From NCBI GenBank assembly GCA_016508695.1, contig VNKQ01000005.1, positions 1,488,001-1,552,000 of the forward strand: a stretch of 64,000 nt of DNA, given 5' to 3'. Below are positions 46,480 through 58,463 of the stretch, piece after piece. Each line of letters begins with the position of its first letter. The stretch's first letter is position 1. A program made the translations under genes and the position numbers. Source of the stretch: Hyphodiscus hymeniophilus. Its lineage: Eukaryota > Ascomycota > Leotiomycetes > Helotiales > Hyphodiscaceae. The notes beneath the pieces were generated by a model. It ran no database searches. It was not told where the DNA came from and worked only from the letters and a program-made list of their open reading frames with translations.

Positions 46480-49400
46480 TCACATGACAGCGCATCTCCC
46501 GCTCTTCTCCTTCCCCTCCCTCTCCCCAAATCGATTCTCATGCCGCATCGCACTCTCCCTGCTAACATCCGTCCAACCTGTACTGCTAGCACCATCATTG
46601 AACTTCTCCTTCTTCGTTTCTTTCTTCATACTAGCCCTCCATCCCTTCTTCTTCGCATCCTTGACATTCTTCGCCGCACTGCGCTCAGCTCTACTCGGCT
46701 GCCGACCTACAGTCATCTGCTTCTGTCCCGTCCAAGGCAAAGGCTCCCCTCCGTTGGAATTCATGCTCTGGATTGTGTCCAATCGCTGAAGAGGCTGGCG
46801 CAAGCCTGGGGACGAGGATGAAGATGAGGTTTGGCGATTGTGTGATTGTGGGTTGAGGCTGACGCGGCGGGACTGTGAGGGAGTGGGTCGGGACTGGGCT
46901 TGTTGGTGCTGCTGTTGAGGCTGCTGTTGGGGGGAGTAATTGTTATTGTTGGGTTGTTGTGTAAAGCGGTTATTGTAGGAATTTTGAAGAGTGCCATGAG
47001 CCCCGACTGCGGCTCTGGGAGGGGTAGTACGGGGAAACGGATCGGGCGTCGTTCTGATGGGCGTATTCTGGACGTACCCTCGCGAATTCCTTGAGGGTTC
47101 GCTGCCAGGTAGGGGCCAATTCTGACTTTGGGGGTTACCGCCGGAGCCACGACGGGATGGGTCAGAGAGCACTTGGACAGGTGGTCGTCCTTTTCGACTT
47201 TTTAGACGAGCGATTTGATCGGCGGATGGGAAGACAAGACTTTGCGTATTATCATCTTGGTATTGATTTGAAAGCGTTGGTGCTGTACCAACTCGTCGCC
47301 ATATCGGTAGTGGTTCTTCAGTCATGGTTTGATTTGAAGATCGATTTGGTGGTTCAGTCTCAGCTCGTCTTATCGGTGGCGTTGGCTGTGATTCAATCTC
47401 TTGACGTCGATCTATGATCACCGGCGTTGTTGGAGGTATTTCAGAGAGATGATGATCTTCAGTTGGTCGAGGTGGAACGTCTTGTTCCATTCGGTCCCTC
47501 GTCAAAGTTGTAGAAGGAGCCCGGGGCGTAGTCGGAAGACTGGTGTTTGACACTTCATCTGATCCAGCTTCAGTTGTGGTTTCCCAATCCCGAAGTCGAT
47601 GATCGAGTGTATCATGAGTGGCTTGAGTCTGTGGAACAGGCGAAACAGGTTGTTCTATAGTTGCTTGCAGTACTCGAGGTGGATTCTCTGGACTTATATC
47701 AGGCGCATTATTGTTGTTCGAATTGGCGCCCACAGGCCGTCTAGGGATCTGATGAAAAGTGGCCGGGGTGGGGCCTGTATTCGAAGCTTTGCTCGGAGTT
47801 GGCTGGGGTGATCCCGGAGGGGACACATCATAGAGTTCATCAAAATGGCCCGAGACGTGACTCGTAGCAGGCCGTGGAGTATCGTCTTCAATTGAAACAG
47901 CCCCAATGGTCAATGTGGTGGAATCGCTTCGCGCACGGGTGAATGAATATCGCCGCGAATCATTGGAAGTAACAGACGCAAGCGTTCGAGAACGGTGTAA
48001 GCCATGTCCATCTGGCCCATGGAAATCAAGGCTTGGCGCTCGCTGCGTTGCTGAACGCTGAAGAGTGGCTGCAGCATTTTCTGCGAGAATCGATTTTTGG
48101 ATGTGCTCCGGCAACGGGGGAATAGGATCTCTGGTATATGGAGGTGGCGGCGGAACCCAATTATCAGCATCGCTCTCATGTGGATGTTCTTCGCGGCCAT
48201 CTGCTCTACGGTACTCGATATGGCCTTGGGCAGCTGCCCGAGGATGCAGCCGTCTGTTCACTGCAGCTGCAGTGGCAGCACGACGAAGAGTTGTACCGGA
48301 TCGTGGACTCGTTTGGGAATAAGGAGCATCAAATGCCTCTTCTTCGTCAATAGAGGCAGTCTCGGACCGATCGGTTGTAGGGATAGCCTGACCTGATCGC
48401 CTTTGCCCAGAAGGTGGGAGTCCAAACAGGTCGGTCACATCTGTTATTGATGGCAATGGAGGCATTGGTGGTGGTTCAGCACGTACAGGGCGTGCTGCTG
48501 TTGTCGCAGAGCGGGACAGGCCAGCCCGGCCACCTTGCCGCTGCGCAACGGTCCGTCTCCTTACCAGAGCAACCTCAGTGGCGATGTCTCTGTGCTCTTC
48601 TTCCAAAACATCAGGCTCTTTGTCACCGACCTCAATCGTGATGGTCCTTCTTCTCCCATCATTCGTAGAGTAGTCAAAGTCAAGTATCGAGATTCGTCCA
48701 CCATCTGTAGGATTCATGCCGTCTTCTTCATTTTCGAGAGGCAGTCCGACACCGGGCGCAACAGCCACAAGCCTCTCTCTGTGGAAAGATACCGAGTTAT
48801 CGCTCACCCAGTTCATTGCACTCACGTCATTCAAAGATGCAACATTACGACCTGGAACGAAAGTATTTCGAAACTTGTCACACAGAAGCTGCCATTGAGG
48901 CCTTTTTGACGTACTGTCCCGTGCTCTAGCGCTAGGATGTAACGAAGGTGCGCTGTTCCGGCGGTCCAACTGATTTGAGGGTGTACATGCTTCACTCTCC
49001 GCACTGCTGTTTACGCCAACATTAATTGGCAGTGCGTCAAGATCTTCAGGAACTCCGTAAAGCCATATAGAACCTTGGAAGCCGGCACTAACGAGGTCCC
49101 CGGCCTCGCTGGCTGAGGGTAGACTACAAGGAAGCAACTTGCCAAACTCGGCAGTTGGGCCAGTAAAGTACGTCGTCCCGTTTCGAAGGTCGTCAATCCT
49201 TACAGCTCGAAAGGTCTCGAAAACTCGGTCATAGGTAAAAGCCCAGATTGCTTCGTCGTCAGAAGGGCTGGGCAGCAAAACAGCGTGGCTACAGTCTCGG
49301 CTGCCGTTCGGGAACAGTATAGAAGTTGTCCACAAAGCACTAATACTCTCCTCCGGTAAGGTGCTTCCAGGATTGTGATATGGGGCCGTGAGAACCACCG

Positions 49401-50322
49401 TACTTGGATTTCTAGACTGGGTGGTCGATCCAAGCAATTGTGTACCGTCTCGAGAGAATGATAATGAATCCACCGCGTAGCATTTTACTGCTCTCCGGTC
49501 TGTACTGATACAATCGGCATCGAGTGAGGATACCTCAACGCCAGAGTCATATGCTGCGGCCAGTATAGACCCATCTGGTGACAGAGCGATTGTCCGAGGA
49601 GCGTGGTCCAACGAGACAACTCGAGTGTGCTTCGCATGTTCTCCTGAAAGGTCATAGACGTCGACTTGAAGGTCTGTCGATAGTACAGCCAGTGTCAATC
49701 CGTCATCTGTAATGGTTGTTGACGCTGGTCTTCGCGATATCTTAAGCTCCCTCCTAACCACAACTTCCGGTGCCATGACATCCAAGACGTGTATTCGGGA
49801 AGAGCTGTATGCCAAAACATAATGCCCCCGCGGTGAAAGGCTGAAATGGAAAGCTTCTCCACCTGGCGCCGAAGCAGAACTGATGGAGGTCGATACCAAG
49901 TTTATGATCGTCTCCTGTGGCCGTAGATATGCCTCGAACAGATTTCGTTTGATCTCGCGGGCGAAAAGCCGACGAAGGTAAGGCAGACTGTCATCGTCTT
50001 CTGGAATTGGTGCCGAGTGGTGTGCTGCGGAGTATGAGGGACATTTTGGTAAATGATGAGCGTAGAGATGTGCTTGCTGCGATACCATCCGCCATTTCCT
50101 ATTCAGTATGATCAACGATGCAAACGCGTTTGGGTTCGTGAGCAGCAAGATTCTGGATTAGATTAGCAGCTGAGTTATGGCAGGCTAGTGGGGGAGCTGG
50201 AGAACTCACTGCTCGATGATCTCGTCCGGAAGGCTCGCGAAAGCGGCGCTTCTGGTGGTCATCTTCTCCGTGGAAGACTTCTTCGCCAGCTCCTGATATC
50301 TGGGGACCGCATCGATTGCCAT
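46480..50322 (-). CDS. F-box / beta-propeller (WD40-like) protein with disordered tail and C-terminal CaaX box
   Basis: Exon 1 (50322-50210) joins 50152-46480 through a normal intron, giving 1,261 residues. Residues about 28-62 form an F-box (FASLPDEIIEQILLLTNPNAF), which would dock to Skp1 in an SCF ubiquitin ligase. Residues about 110-460 carry repeated beta-strand units such as FSLSPRGHYVLAYSSSRIHVLDV and IALSPDGSILAAAYDSGVEV, as in a WD40-type propeller, which would hold the target. The remaining 800 residues are disordered: Pro/Ser/Arg-rich, with Asn- and Gln-runs near 46900-47000. The protein ends KSGRCAVM, a CaaX motif preceded by a basic stretch (KKGWRASMKKETKKEK), so farnesylation and membrane attachment are likely. 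The substrate is unknown. The start could also be the ATG 20 codons downstream (MTTRSAAFASLPD). Confidence 0.8.
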
Positions 50323-51590
50323 GCTGTCCTAAACTTCGAGAACGCAAGCCTATCTCCCTCCCTGCTCGGGTATCTGCGCTGTACGACAGTATCGAAAACA
50401 AATGCTCCGTGCTCAACGGTTTGTTGCATGAGCTTGTAACCAATACTGGTGGCAGTGACTTGGGAACGCGAGGAGTGGTGTTACATTGTTTGGTGGGTGA
50501 GGTGGCTTGTGGTTGTGGTGGTGTGGGGTAGAAGTTGGTTGAAGATGGAGATATGCAGCGGAGTGTCGTTCAATGGGATTGGCAAAGGGGGAGATGGAGA
50601 GATGGAGAACGAGAGTAAGGAGGAGGATTGAGATGAAGATCGAGATGGAACTCGAGTTCGAAACTGTGCTCGTTCGCTCATGCAGGGTGAAGCGCTGCAC
50701 GGCTTCGTATTTAGTAACGCGCGCTCAATCATGTTCTTCGAGAAGCTCTAGGGTGCGGGCCGATCTCCAGCTTGTTTCACTCCTTTCGACGCTCAACTCT
50801 TGGGACTTCACGAATGACTTGCATGGGAGGTACTCTAGTACGGGAAAGAGGTGCTCACTTTGCAGAGAAATCATTATAAAATACATCATATTTCTTTCTG
50901 CATCCATTTCCGTTCTCCATCTGTATCCGAGCGAAGTTACAGTAGCCCTCATCACGGGCCTGTCCGCAGAGAGATCTAAAAATAGGTAATAAGAGATACA
51001 TACTCCAACAGCACCAACACCAAAACCAACATCCTCCCACACAATAATACTCCGATGATTGAGTGATTAAGGCAAATACACACCCGAATCCTCCTCTCTC
51101 CAAGATTACACAACACGGACTAAGCAGGCATAAAGCAGCAAATAAGGCGGCTGGCTATCTTGACGAGCTCATCGCCATCATTTGGTTGGTTCGAGTGGGG
51201 GAATAATAGGAGTCAGGAGGAGTCAGGAGGAGTTGGGAGGGAGGCATCACGACGCTTTGGGGGTCAAAGGATGAATATGAGAGCAGCCGCAGAAAGCTCT
51301 TGGACGGGGTAAACTTTTTCTCACAGAACGAGTGAACAGTAGTAGCGTTAGTAGCTTTGGGATCAGTCTGTCTTCTCTTCTCTCTTACCTACCTTTATAT
51401 TGAATAGAGTAACTACCTAGGTAGAATCCGCTTGGACTAGGTCCACCGTATTAATCAGATCTATCACGTGACATCAAAGTCAGCCTTCCATCTTTGCTGC
51501 TGCCGCCTTGAAATCCTTGCCGGCCAAATATCCGATGCATCAAACCACATCCACCACCCTTGATGCAACCTTCGTCCCACCCCCGCGAAC
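50323..51590. promoter_or_regulatory. 1.27-kb divergent promoter region of the F-box and CP-motif genes
   Basis: No supported gene; the open frames here overlap on both strands. A direct repeat of AGGAGTC (three copies, the last changed) lies at about 51210-51240. A palindrome CTACCTAGGTAG sits at 51413-51424, 177 bp (inner TACCTAGGTA) upstream of the next start codon. Pyrimidine-rich tracts near 51370-51392 resemble a fungal transcription start region. Confidence 0.5.
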
Positions 51591-53397
51591 ATGTCATTCA
51601 ATGATCTCGACTACGACGAACTCACCAGGACCTTGACCGATAATTTTAATATCCTCGCAGATGAAGTACAACTACTCAGCGATCGAAAGACGGTGCTGGA
51701 GCACAAGCTTCGATTTGCCCATGAACAAGTACGTATATACGATCTATCTCTTTTGCAATTAATGGCCTTCTTGTATGATGAAAAAACTTAGCTCTAGATC
51801 TGGAGTTGCTGCACAGCAACCGCGACCGACAAACACCATGTAACCTGACTTTTGGCACTGTTATTTATTTGCTATCACTATTTTCAGTTCCTGTTATACT
51901 TACTGATGGCTCGGACAACAGTATCAATATCTAGCAGACAAATACGCGCCTGCAGACTCGGAAATCGCGAGCACCTTAGCAAAGCTTCAACTTCCTCCCG
52001 ACCTCCAAGTCTCGGTTCCAGATCGTGTTGGATTTGTACCTCTTCCAGGACGCGGCCGATCGATCTCTAAGCAAGAAGCAGCTGTTGCTATCAGAGACGG
52101 ACGAAGAGCGGCGCAGCGTTTGGCGGGTATAAAGGGCAGCACCACCGGATCTACCGCGAGTGGGGCAAGAAGTATATCCGGGTCGAGCAATAATATGAGA
52201 TTCTCCGCTCGGCCAACATCTCTTTCGACAGTACTTGAGCAGGACTTTACTGTGCTCGGGAAGAAAAGCTCTCTACTTTGTCCTTTCGCAAAGCCCGCGA
52301 TGAATCGTAAAGACTCACATGGAGCTAGCACGTTAGAGTCTGATCGTCCGTTGACACCGCCTGATGCGAAAGATCCCAAGCCTCATGGACCTACAGATCC
52401 AATATGCGCAGCGATGTATACCGAGACGATGAACTCTCCACCTCCATCTCAATCGGGCTCTGCTGCAAAATGCCCTATTCGTTACCTTGACCAACACTCT
52501 CCAGAAGAAGTGGCCCGATATTTCGAGACGCACAAGCATGAGATTCCACGAAGTCATGAAGTATGTGTAAAACGGTATCAGAGGAACGAGGATGATATAA
52601 GAAAGCTTGATGCCAAGTATGGAAATCTGGTTAGCATGATACAAGGTCTGGGACAGAAGCATCAGCCCATGTTACCGGCAGACGAGGAGGAGTTGAACAA
52701 GATGGACGAGGAGCTTGACCGTACATCAATTGAGATGGTGGAGAATTGGGCCAAAGCTGTCAGTGCTGATGGCGTTGGCCAAGATGATGCTGCTCCAGAA
52801 GAAGAATATGATCGGGAGAGCCGATTTGACAGGCCTATGAAAGAAATTCGTGTTGGAGAGTCCCCGAGTCGTCCTTGGGGCATCTCGGTTCCGATTTTCG
52901 ATCAACCATTGGAAGAGAGACCTGCATCTCCACCGCCTGCTCCTGTGTCATCCGAGCATATGCCTAAGCCAGTTGGCAAGTGTCCATTTGGTGGTCAGCA
53001 AGCTGAGGTCAAGGTTCTGCCTGCGCCAGCCCAAACTCAAGGAACTACAAGACCGACAGGCACATGCCCGTTTGCTCACGGTCAAGCCAAGTTGGAACAA
53101 GCACCGGATTCCCCTCTCACCCGCACTGCAGCAGAAGAAACAGCCTTCCCAGCAGGCAGGTGTCCTTTCGGCCATGACCAGAAAGCGAATGAGAGACCAG
53201 CCCCACTGAACGTCGAAACACCTTCGAAGGTCGAAGCAACCCCCATTGTCCACACTCAACCAGCTTTCATTAACCCTCTCGATGTTGCTGAGATGGGAGC
53301 AAATGGACCAAATATGATATTCACGGGCCCAGTTTTCATCGGATATCCCATGGAACAGGCTCTCGCTTTTATGCAGCAGTATAGAGGCTCTCAATGA
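51591..53397 (+). CDS. Unnamed fungal protein with N-terminal coiled coil and five Cys-Pro motifs
   Basis: Exon 1 (51591-51728) joins 51922-53397 through a 193-nt intron, giving 537 residues. The N-terminal 70 residues look like a coiled coil (LTDNFNILADEVQLLSDRKTVLEHKL). The rest is mostly polar and disordered, with one helical block near residues 250-300 (EVARYFETHKHEIPRSHEVC). Five Cys-Pro-aliphatic/aromatic motifs stand out: LLCPFAK, AKCPIRY, GKCPFGG, GTCPFAH and GRCPFGH. The last three are evenly spaced in the C-terminal half. Such motifs can act as heme-regulatory motifs in other proteins. I do not recognise the family and propose no enzyme activity. The C-terminus (GPNMIFTGPVFIGYPMEQALAFMQ) is hydrophobic and looks conserved. 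Confidence 0.8.
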
Positions 53398-53963
53398 TTA
53401 ATGACATGATGTATGATTTGGTTTATTGATTGAGCGTTGAGGTTTAGCATTGGAGTTGGGGGTTTGGCGCACCTCGCATAGGAGGGTTCACTTTCGATGG
53501 GCGCGGAACAGCAGCCTAGACACAGGTAACACAAAGAGAGGATATCTCAATGATCAAATTTTACGAGTAGCAATTCGCGGCCGTGAGAGATACAGAAGAA
53601 TACCCCGAAACTCTTGACCGATGGGATGTCTCACCTGCTCCCACCCAGCCTGACTAGGAAGCTAGAAGCTCCAACGTTGTTGCAATTCGCCGTAGAATAC
53701 CAAAAATACTGCTAGGAGGAGGTCATCTGATTTGTAGTGCGTCTTAGAGATCAACCATGTCGTGCTGATTGAAGAACTCTACTGTCTAGTGGGCAAGACT
53801 TTTGAGACCGACTTCATGATTTGAGAATTGGTCCCCGGATTCTTTTTCCCTTGCTCCTCGGATGACTGGTTGATGCAGCGTGAGCGCCTCTGCCCAGAAT
53901 GTGTCATGATAAACTTCACTATTGTAGGTTTTACGGATGTTTATTCTTCTTTCTATCTCAATG
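53398..53963. other. Convergent intergenic region
   Basis: About 565 bp between the converging CP-motif and CCCH/Smr genes. A minus-strand frame at 53786-54199 overlaps the Smr exon in another frame and is a shadow. Nothing else is seen. Confidence 0.45.
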
Positions 53964-56281
53964 TCATCGGCCTCTGCCAGAAGGACCCTTCGGCGCATCT
54001 CTAACCAGCAATCTGATTTTGCCCTCTCCAATCTCGTGGCCCTGAGACAGGATATCAACTTCCTCTTTCTCCTTCTCAGAACTCTCCTTCTCACTCGCGC
54101 CCTCTCTACTGAGTGTCTTATCCCAGCTCCTAGCATCGATACCCAAAATACCCCCAACGTTATTTCTATCCCCAGGCACAGAGAACTCACGATAAGCATA
54201 CCGCCACTCGTTCAAGAAGTTGCGGATTGCTTTGCCAACTTTATCTTTGCCATTCTTGCTGTGGTGGCCAGTTCCTGTGATAGCATAGACAGGTCGAGTT
54301 TCGCGCCCGTTTTCAAGCAGAACGCGCTCTAGGTACTCGACTGCTTCCTCAGGGTGCAAGCCATGGAGATCGACGTAAAGTTCAGAGCTCGAGGAGCTGT
54401 TCTTGTTGCGCTCTTCGTAAAGCTCACGTGCAGCCTCGCGATGGGCTTTCCGCATGAGGTCGTTTTCACTTTGGCCTCGGAGGCTCAGAGCCTTAGCGGC
54501 ACGAGCGTCATTGCGGTTCCATGCTTGAGCGGCACTGTTCTCTGTCAGAAATAATGTGTGATGCAGCGTGGTTTGGGTTTACCTTTGCAGAAACTTATTC
54601 CTCAAGCCACCATGCTTTATAGCATCTTGTCTGGCCTTGAGGTATGCTTTATTCGCTCTGTCGCCAGTCTCGAGCCAAGGGACATGCTGCGGGCTCGGTA
54701 TAGCTTGAGCTGCAACGCTGTTTTCACCATTGCGAATGCTCGTAGAACTACCGTTTCTGCCCATTTTCTTCACATCCTGGCGCATCAGGCCGGGTCCAGG
54801 CGATGGCGACATTTTGACAACTTCAGCAAGTGAGCTCGGAGTAGTGTTTTCCTTGTGGCCGTGCCCATGACCCCCTCGTTTGCCATGGTGTTTCTTGCCG
54901 CCTTTAGCAGCTACTGCTCCAAGGGATGGAAATGCCTCGTTGTCGTCAAGAGAGGGAGCTGCTGGACCATCTCTTGCTCTGCTGCTTGGCCGCGATCTTT
55001 GGCTTGACCCGTCACTTGTATAGCCTTGCATTCCTTTAAACCCAGGAGGCGGTGTAAAGCTAGCTCCCTGATAGTTACTGAAAGCGCCTGAAGACTGGTA
55101 GGAGTTTGACCACTGGTCTTGCAGAGGTGCTAGTGATGGGAAAGCATTAAAATCCTGGAACTGAAAGCTGGGGTGAGCAGGCTGGAGAGGAGGTGTGCTG
55201 CTCTCATCCAGAGCAAGTCGGTTCATGAAATGTGATGGGTCATGGGAGAAGATACATGTATCGCCCGCAAGGCAGTTACCAAGCATCCAGTACCTTCACG
55301 ATTAAGTCAGCATTTAGATTATGGATGAAACAACAACACTCACTTGCAGATATGGTTGCTGAGGTCGTGGCTGAATCTGCAGTCTGCTCGAAGACACTGA
55401 CCAGTCGAGAGCCAGAATCTGCAAACCACACCACTGCGCTGCTGACCTGCAGGTGTCACTGGGCGGGGAATTTCTGCAGCCATGGATTTTCCAATGAGAA
55501 TAGCATTTTTGGCTTCAACAGCTTGAGCCGCATTCGGGTCAGCAGTCTGCCCTTCCATAAAAGCCATGATAGTAGCACTAAGGTCATATCCGTGTATAGC
55601 AAGCGCGGCCTCTATCTCTTCATCTGATTTTGATGGCCCGAGTATTGAGCGCAGCATGTCGTATGGGCTCATATCTGATTGTTGCGGCTGAATGTATTCC
55701 GCGGCAGCCGCATTCAATCCACTATTTGCGCCTCCGGAAGAGGAGGCATTGCTGGCCCCGTCATCGTTCACAAGCCAGTCTACGTTATCACTCCCATAGT
55801 CCCCGTAAATATCTTGCGTTGGGCTCGTGTCCGTTGGGAATTCATAAGCGTTCAAGCTTGGGCTATGAGGGATAGCAGGACTCGAGAAGGCAAGTCTGGG
55901 TGAAGGACGGGGCGAAGTGAAGGGAGAAGCTGTCGAAGACTTTGCTCTGCTGAAGGACTGTGGAACAAAACCCGGCGGCGCGAGTGGGCTTACTCCAAGG
56001 CGAGGGGAAGAGGAGACAGGAGTACCACCACGTGGGATCGGCCATGGGGCGGGCGAGGGTCTTCGTAACACTGTATGTCGCATCGGCGGGGGTGAAGCGG
56101 CATTCGATGTGCCTTCGCGATATCTCCACATTGCGTCTAGAATCGCATTCTCCAATGAGTTACCCACAAGTGTAGTCTCCTTCTTCAGCAGCTCCTCTAG
56201 CTTGTCGGTCTTCTCTTCATCTTCGAGGGTCGCATCTTTGAGGATCGGGAGACAGATCTCGTATGTCGCATCGGAAACCAT
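53964..56281 (-). CDS. CCCH zinc-finger, DUF1771 and Smr-domain protein (N4BP2/Cue2-like)
   Basis: Exons 56281-55344, 55293-54583 and 54534-53964 give 739 residues. A short helical N-terminus precedes a Ser/Pro-rich stretch. A CUE-like helix block follows (SPYDMLRSILGPSKSDEEIEAAL...YDLSATIMAFM). Two CCCH fingers come next: CRFWLSTGQCLRADCRFSH, and the second (CKYWMLGNCLAGDTCIFSH) split by intron 1. After another disordered part, a DUF1771 helix pair (WLETGDRANKAYLKARQDA to AHREAARELYEERNK) leads into the Smr domain with LYVDLHGLHPEEAVEYL and the TGTGHHSKNGKDKVGKAI loop. Yeast Cue2 and animal N4BP2 combine CUE, DUF1771 and Smr and act as endonucleases on mRNA at stalled ribosomes. The zinc fingers suggest RNA binding here too. 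The acceptor of intron 2 was chosen to keep frame. Confidence 0.88.
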
Positions 56282-57284
56282 TCTGACAGTGCTTTAAGCT
56301 GCAGAGTAAGGGAAAAGTCGTATTTGGAATATGATGTGGGAATGGAGAATCGAATGAGATTAACGAAAGGCTGCAGTTCAAAAAGTAGATCGCGGGTTGC
56401 TAATAAAAGCAATGCAATGAGGCGGGCTGAGGAAAGAGCGCTCTCAGATGTTGATGTGATTGCAGCTCCGCAAGGCGCAAAAGGACAAGTGGGCGACGCA
56501 GACGCCAGGCTCTACATATCGACCCGGTGATGGGCGAGTAGCGAGTTGGAGTCAGGTTGAGACCGACGTCGCGATGTATTCAGGCAAACTTACAGAGGTG
56601 AGATGAGGCTGGGCTGGATCGACTGTCTGGGATTAACAAGCTAGGCCGGACCTCCATTGGTTGAGCGCGATGAGCTGCCGGAATCTGAAGAGCGGTAACT
56701 CGAGATAACAAGATCACTAAAGATGAAGTGATGAGTTGCGCTCAATCTTCACAGAGCCAAGTATGGAGTTTGGTAAAAATCAACGTATCTGATATGTAAT
56801 TGATACGGTTCTAATCTTAGATGCTGCATTACCAATAGGTAAGACAGGTCAACAATTAAAGGTCACATGACTATGTACCTATTGGCGTTTCGATTGCAGT
56901 TCCGATCGCTAGCCTGACGTAAATAGAATCTCACTACAACCTCAAATGCGAACTCATAGCCAGTCCCGGCTGCTGGATTGACCCGAAGTCTACAATCTCC
57001 TGCGCAGCTCGACTCCGTTCTACGTGTATCCACACGGCCTCTCTATACGCAAAGCGTGTCTCCCACACAGCAGCCGTAGCCTACCCACGTTTCACAGCCG
57101 CGCAGTACCTAGGTAGTCAGCACCGACGACTGATTTCACGCTTACTCCAAACATACCAAACTGGCAACTGCTCAATATTCAATGGTGTTCAGGAAATGCT
57201 CAGACATATTACTCCCACCACCAAACTAGTCATTCGCGAAAGCGACTCTCGAATCCTTTCTCATCCGAATCCGTCACAATCATA
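56282..57284. promoter_or_regulatory. 1.0-kb divergent promoter region of the CCCH/Smr and Tvp38-like genes
   Basis: No supported gene. A TACCTAGGTA palindrome lies at 57106-57115, 179 bp upstream of the Tvp38-like start. That is nearly the same distance as the copy upstream of the CP-motif gene. Confidence 0.5.
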
Positions 57285-58463
57285 ATGCCTGCCGACTACT
57301 CGTCCACAGCGAGAGCCCTCGCCCTCCCCATATCTCCCCTCGAATCTCCATCTCTTTCCTCCCAAGCAAGCCGTCCGCCATGGTCGAGACGCCTCACATC
57401 CTCAGCGCGGCGAACAACCGGGCAAATTACTTCGCCTTATTCCATTCAAACACCCGGTGACTCGCTCTCAATGAAAGACCAAATCCTCCGTTCCGCAGAC
57501 AAAGTTTCACGCAAAATCGTCTCCACTTTCCAGAAACTGAGCCTCTTCTACAAAATTCTTGTCATAATAGCCGGCCTCGTCTCGTTCACCTTCGGGATAC
57601 TGTTCCTGGTTTATAGTGAACGTATATTTGGCTATTTAGCCCCAGCAGCTGAGAAGTGGCGGGATATCAGAGGGGGGTGGATGATATTGTGGGCGTTGAC
57701 CTTTGTATCGGCTTTCCCACCTCTGATCGGCTATTCTACAACCATCACCATCTCCGGTTTTGTGTACGGCTTCCCAAATGGATGGTTTATCGTCTCAACA
57801 GCAACAGTCGTGGGATCCCTCTGCTCATTCCTAGCCTCCCGTACCATCCTCTCCTCCTATGTAAATAGACTGGTTGGGCAAGACAAACGCTTCGAAGCTC
57901 TGGCTTTAACGCTTAAGCATGACGGTCTCAAGATCCTATGCATGATCCGCTTCTGTCCATTGCCATACTCATTGAGCAACGCGGCAATGAGCACGTTCCC
58001 AACGGTCCACCCGTTGAGCTTTGCATTGGCTACGCTCATTTCGTCTCCGAAGCTATTAATTCATGTTTTCATCGGGTCACGGATGGGAAAGCTCGCCGAA
58101 GGAGGGATGGATGCTTCGACTAAAGCTATCAATTACGCCTCCATCATCATCGGTGGTGTGCTGGGCGTGGCGGTAGGTTATATTATCTACCAGCGCACTA
58201 TTGCACGGGCTAAGGAGCTGGAGGTTGAGGAGCTAGAAGCGGCGACGGGAGAAGGTGAGGAGAGGGTGGAGGGCTATTTCGATGGTGTTGAAGGCGATGC
58301 GAATATGATGGGGGACGACGACATCTCTCTTTGGGATAATGAAGACAACAGGGAAAGTGGAGGATATCGAGATAATTTCACGGCTGAAGAAGACGTCTTC
58401 GCTAGGGGCGATGCGGATGAAGAGATGGGTGCTCCAAATGGGAAAGGCAGGCCCAGGAAGTAG
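57285..58463 (+). CDS. Tvp38/TMEM64-type Golgi membrane protein (VTT/DedA domain)
   Basis: A single exon of 392 residues. The N-terminal 80 residues are Ser/Arg-rich and cytosolic. The core (about residues 95-320) has several membrane segments with the VTT-type features [12 protein letters not shown], a re-entrant [37 protein letters not shown] and [13 protein letters not shown] last membrane helix ([16 protein letters not shown]) precedes an acidic tail of about 80 residues. Yeast Tvp38 sits in the Golgi, and VTT proteins are linked to lipid scrambling and vesicle traffic. No intron is needed. The upstream leader carries a CCTAGG palindrome. Confidence 0.9.
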   Translation: MPADYSSTARALALPISPLESPSLSSQASRPPWSRRLTSSARRTTGQITSPYSIQTPGDSLSMKDQILRSADKVSRKIVSTFQKLSLFYKILVIIAGLVSFTFGILFLVYSERIFGYLAPAAEKWRDIRGGWMILWALTFVSAFPPLIGYSTTITISGFVYGFPNGWFIVSTATVVGSLCSFLASRTILSSYVNRLVGQDKRFEALALTLKHDGLKILCMIRFCPLPYSLSNAAMSTFPTVHPLSFALATLISSPKLLIHVFIGSRMGKLAEGGMDASTKAINYASIIIGGVLGVAVGYIIYQRTIARAKELEVEELEAATGEGEERVEGYFDGVEGDANMMGDDDISLWDNEDNRESGGYRDNFTAEEDVFARGDADEEMGAPNGKGRPRK

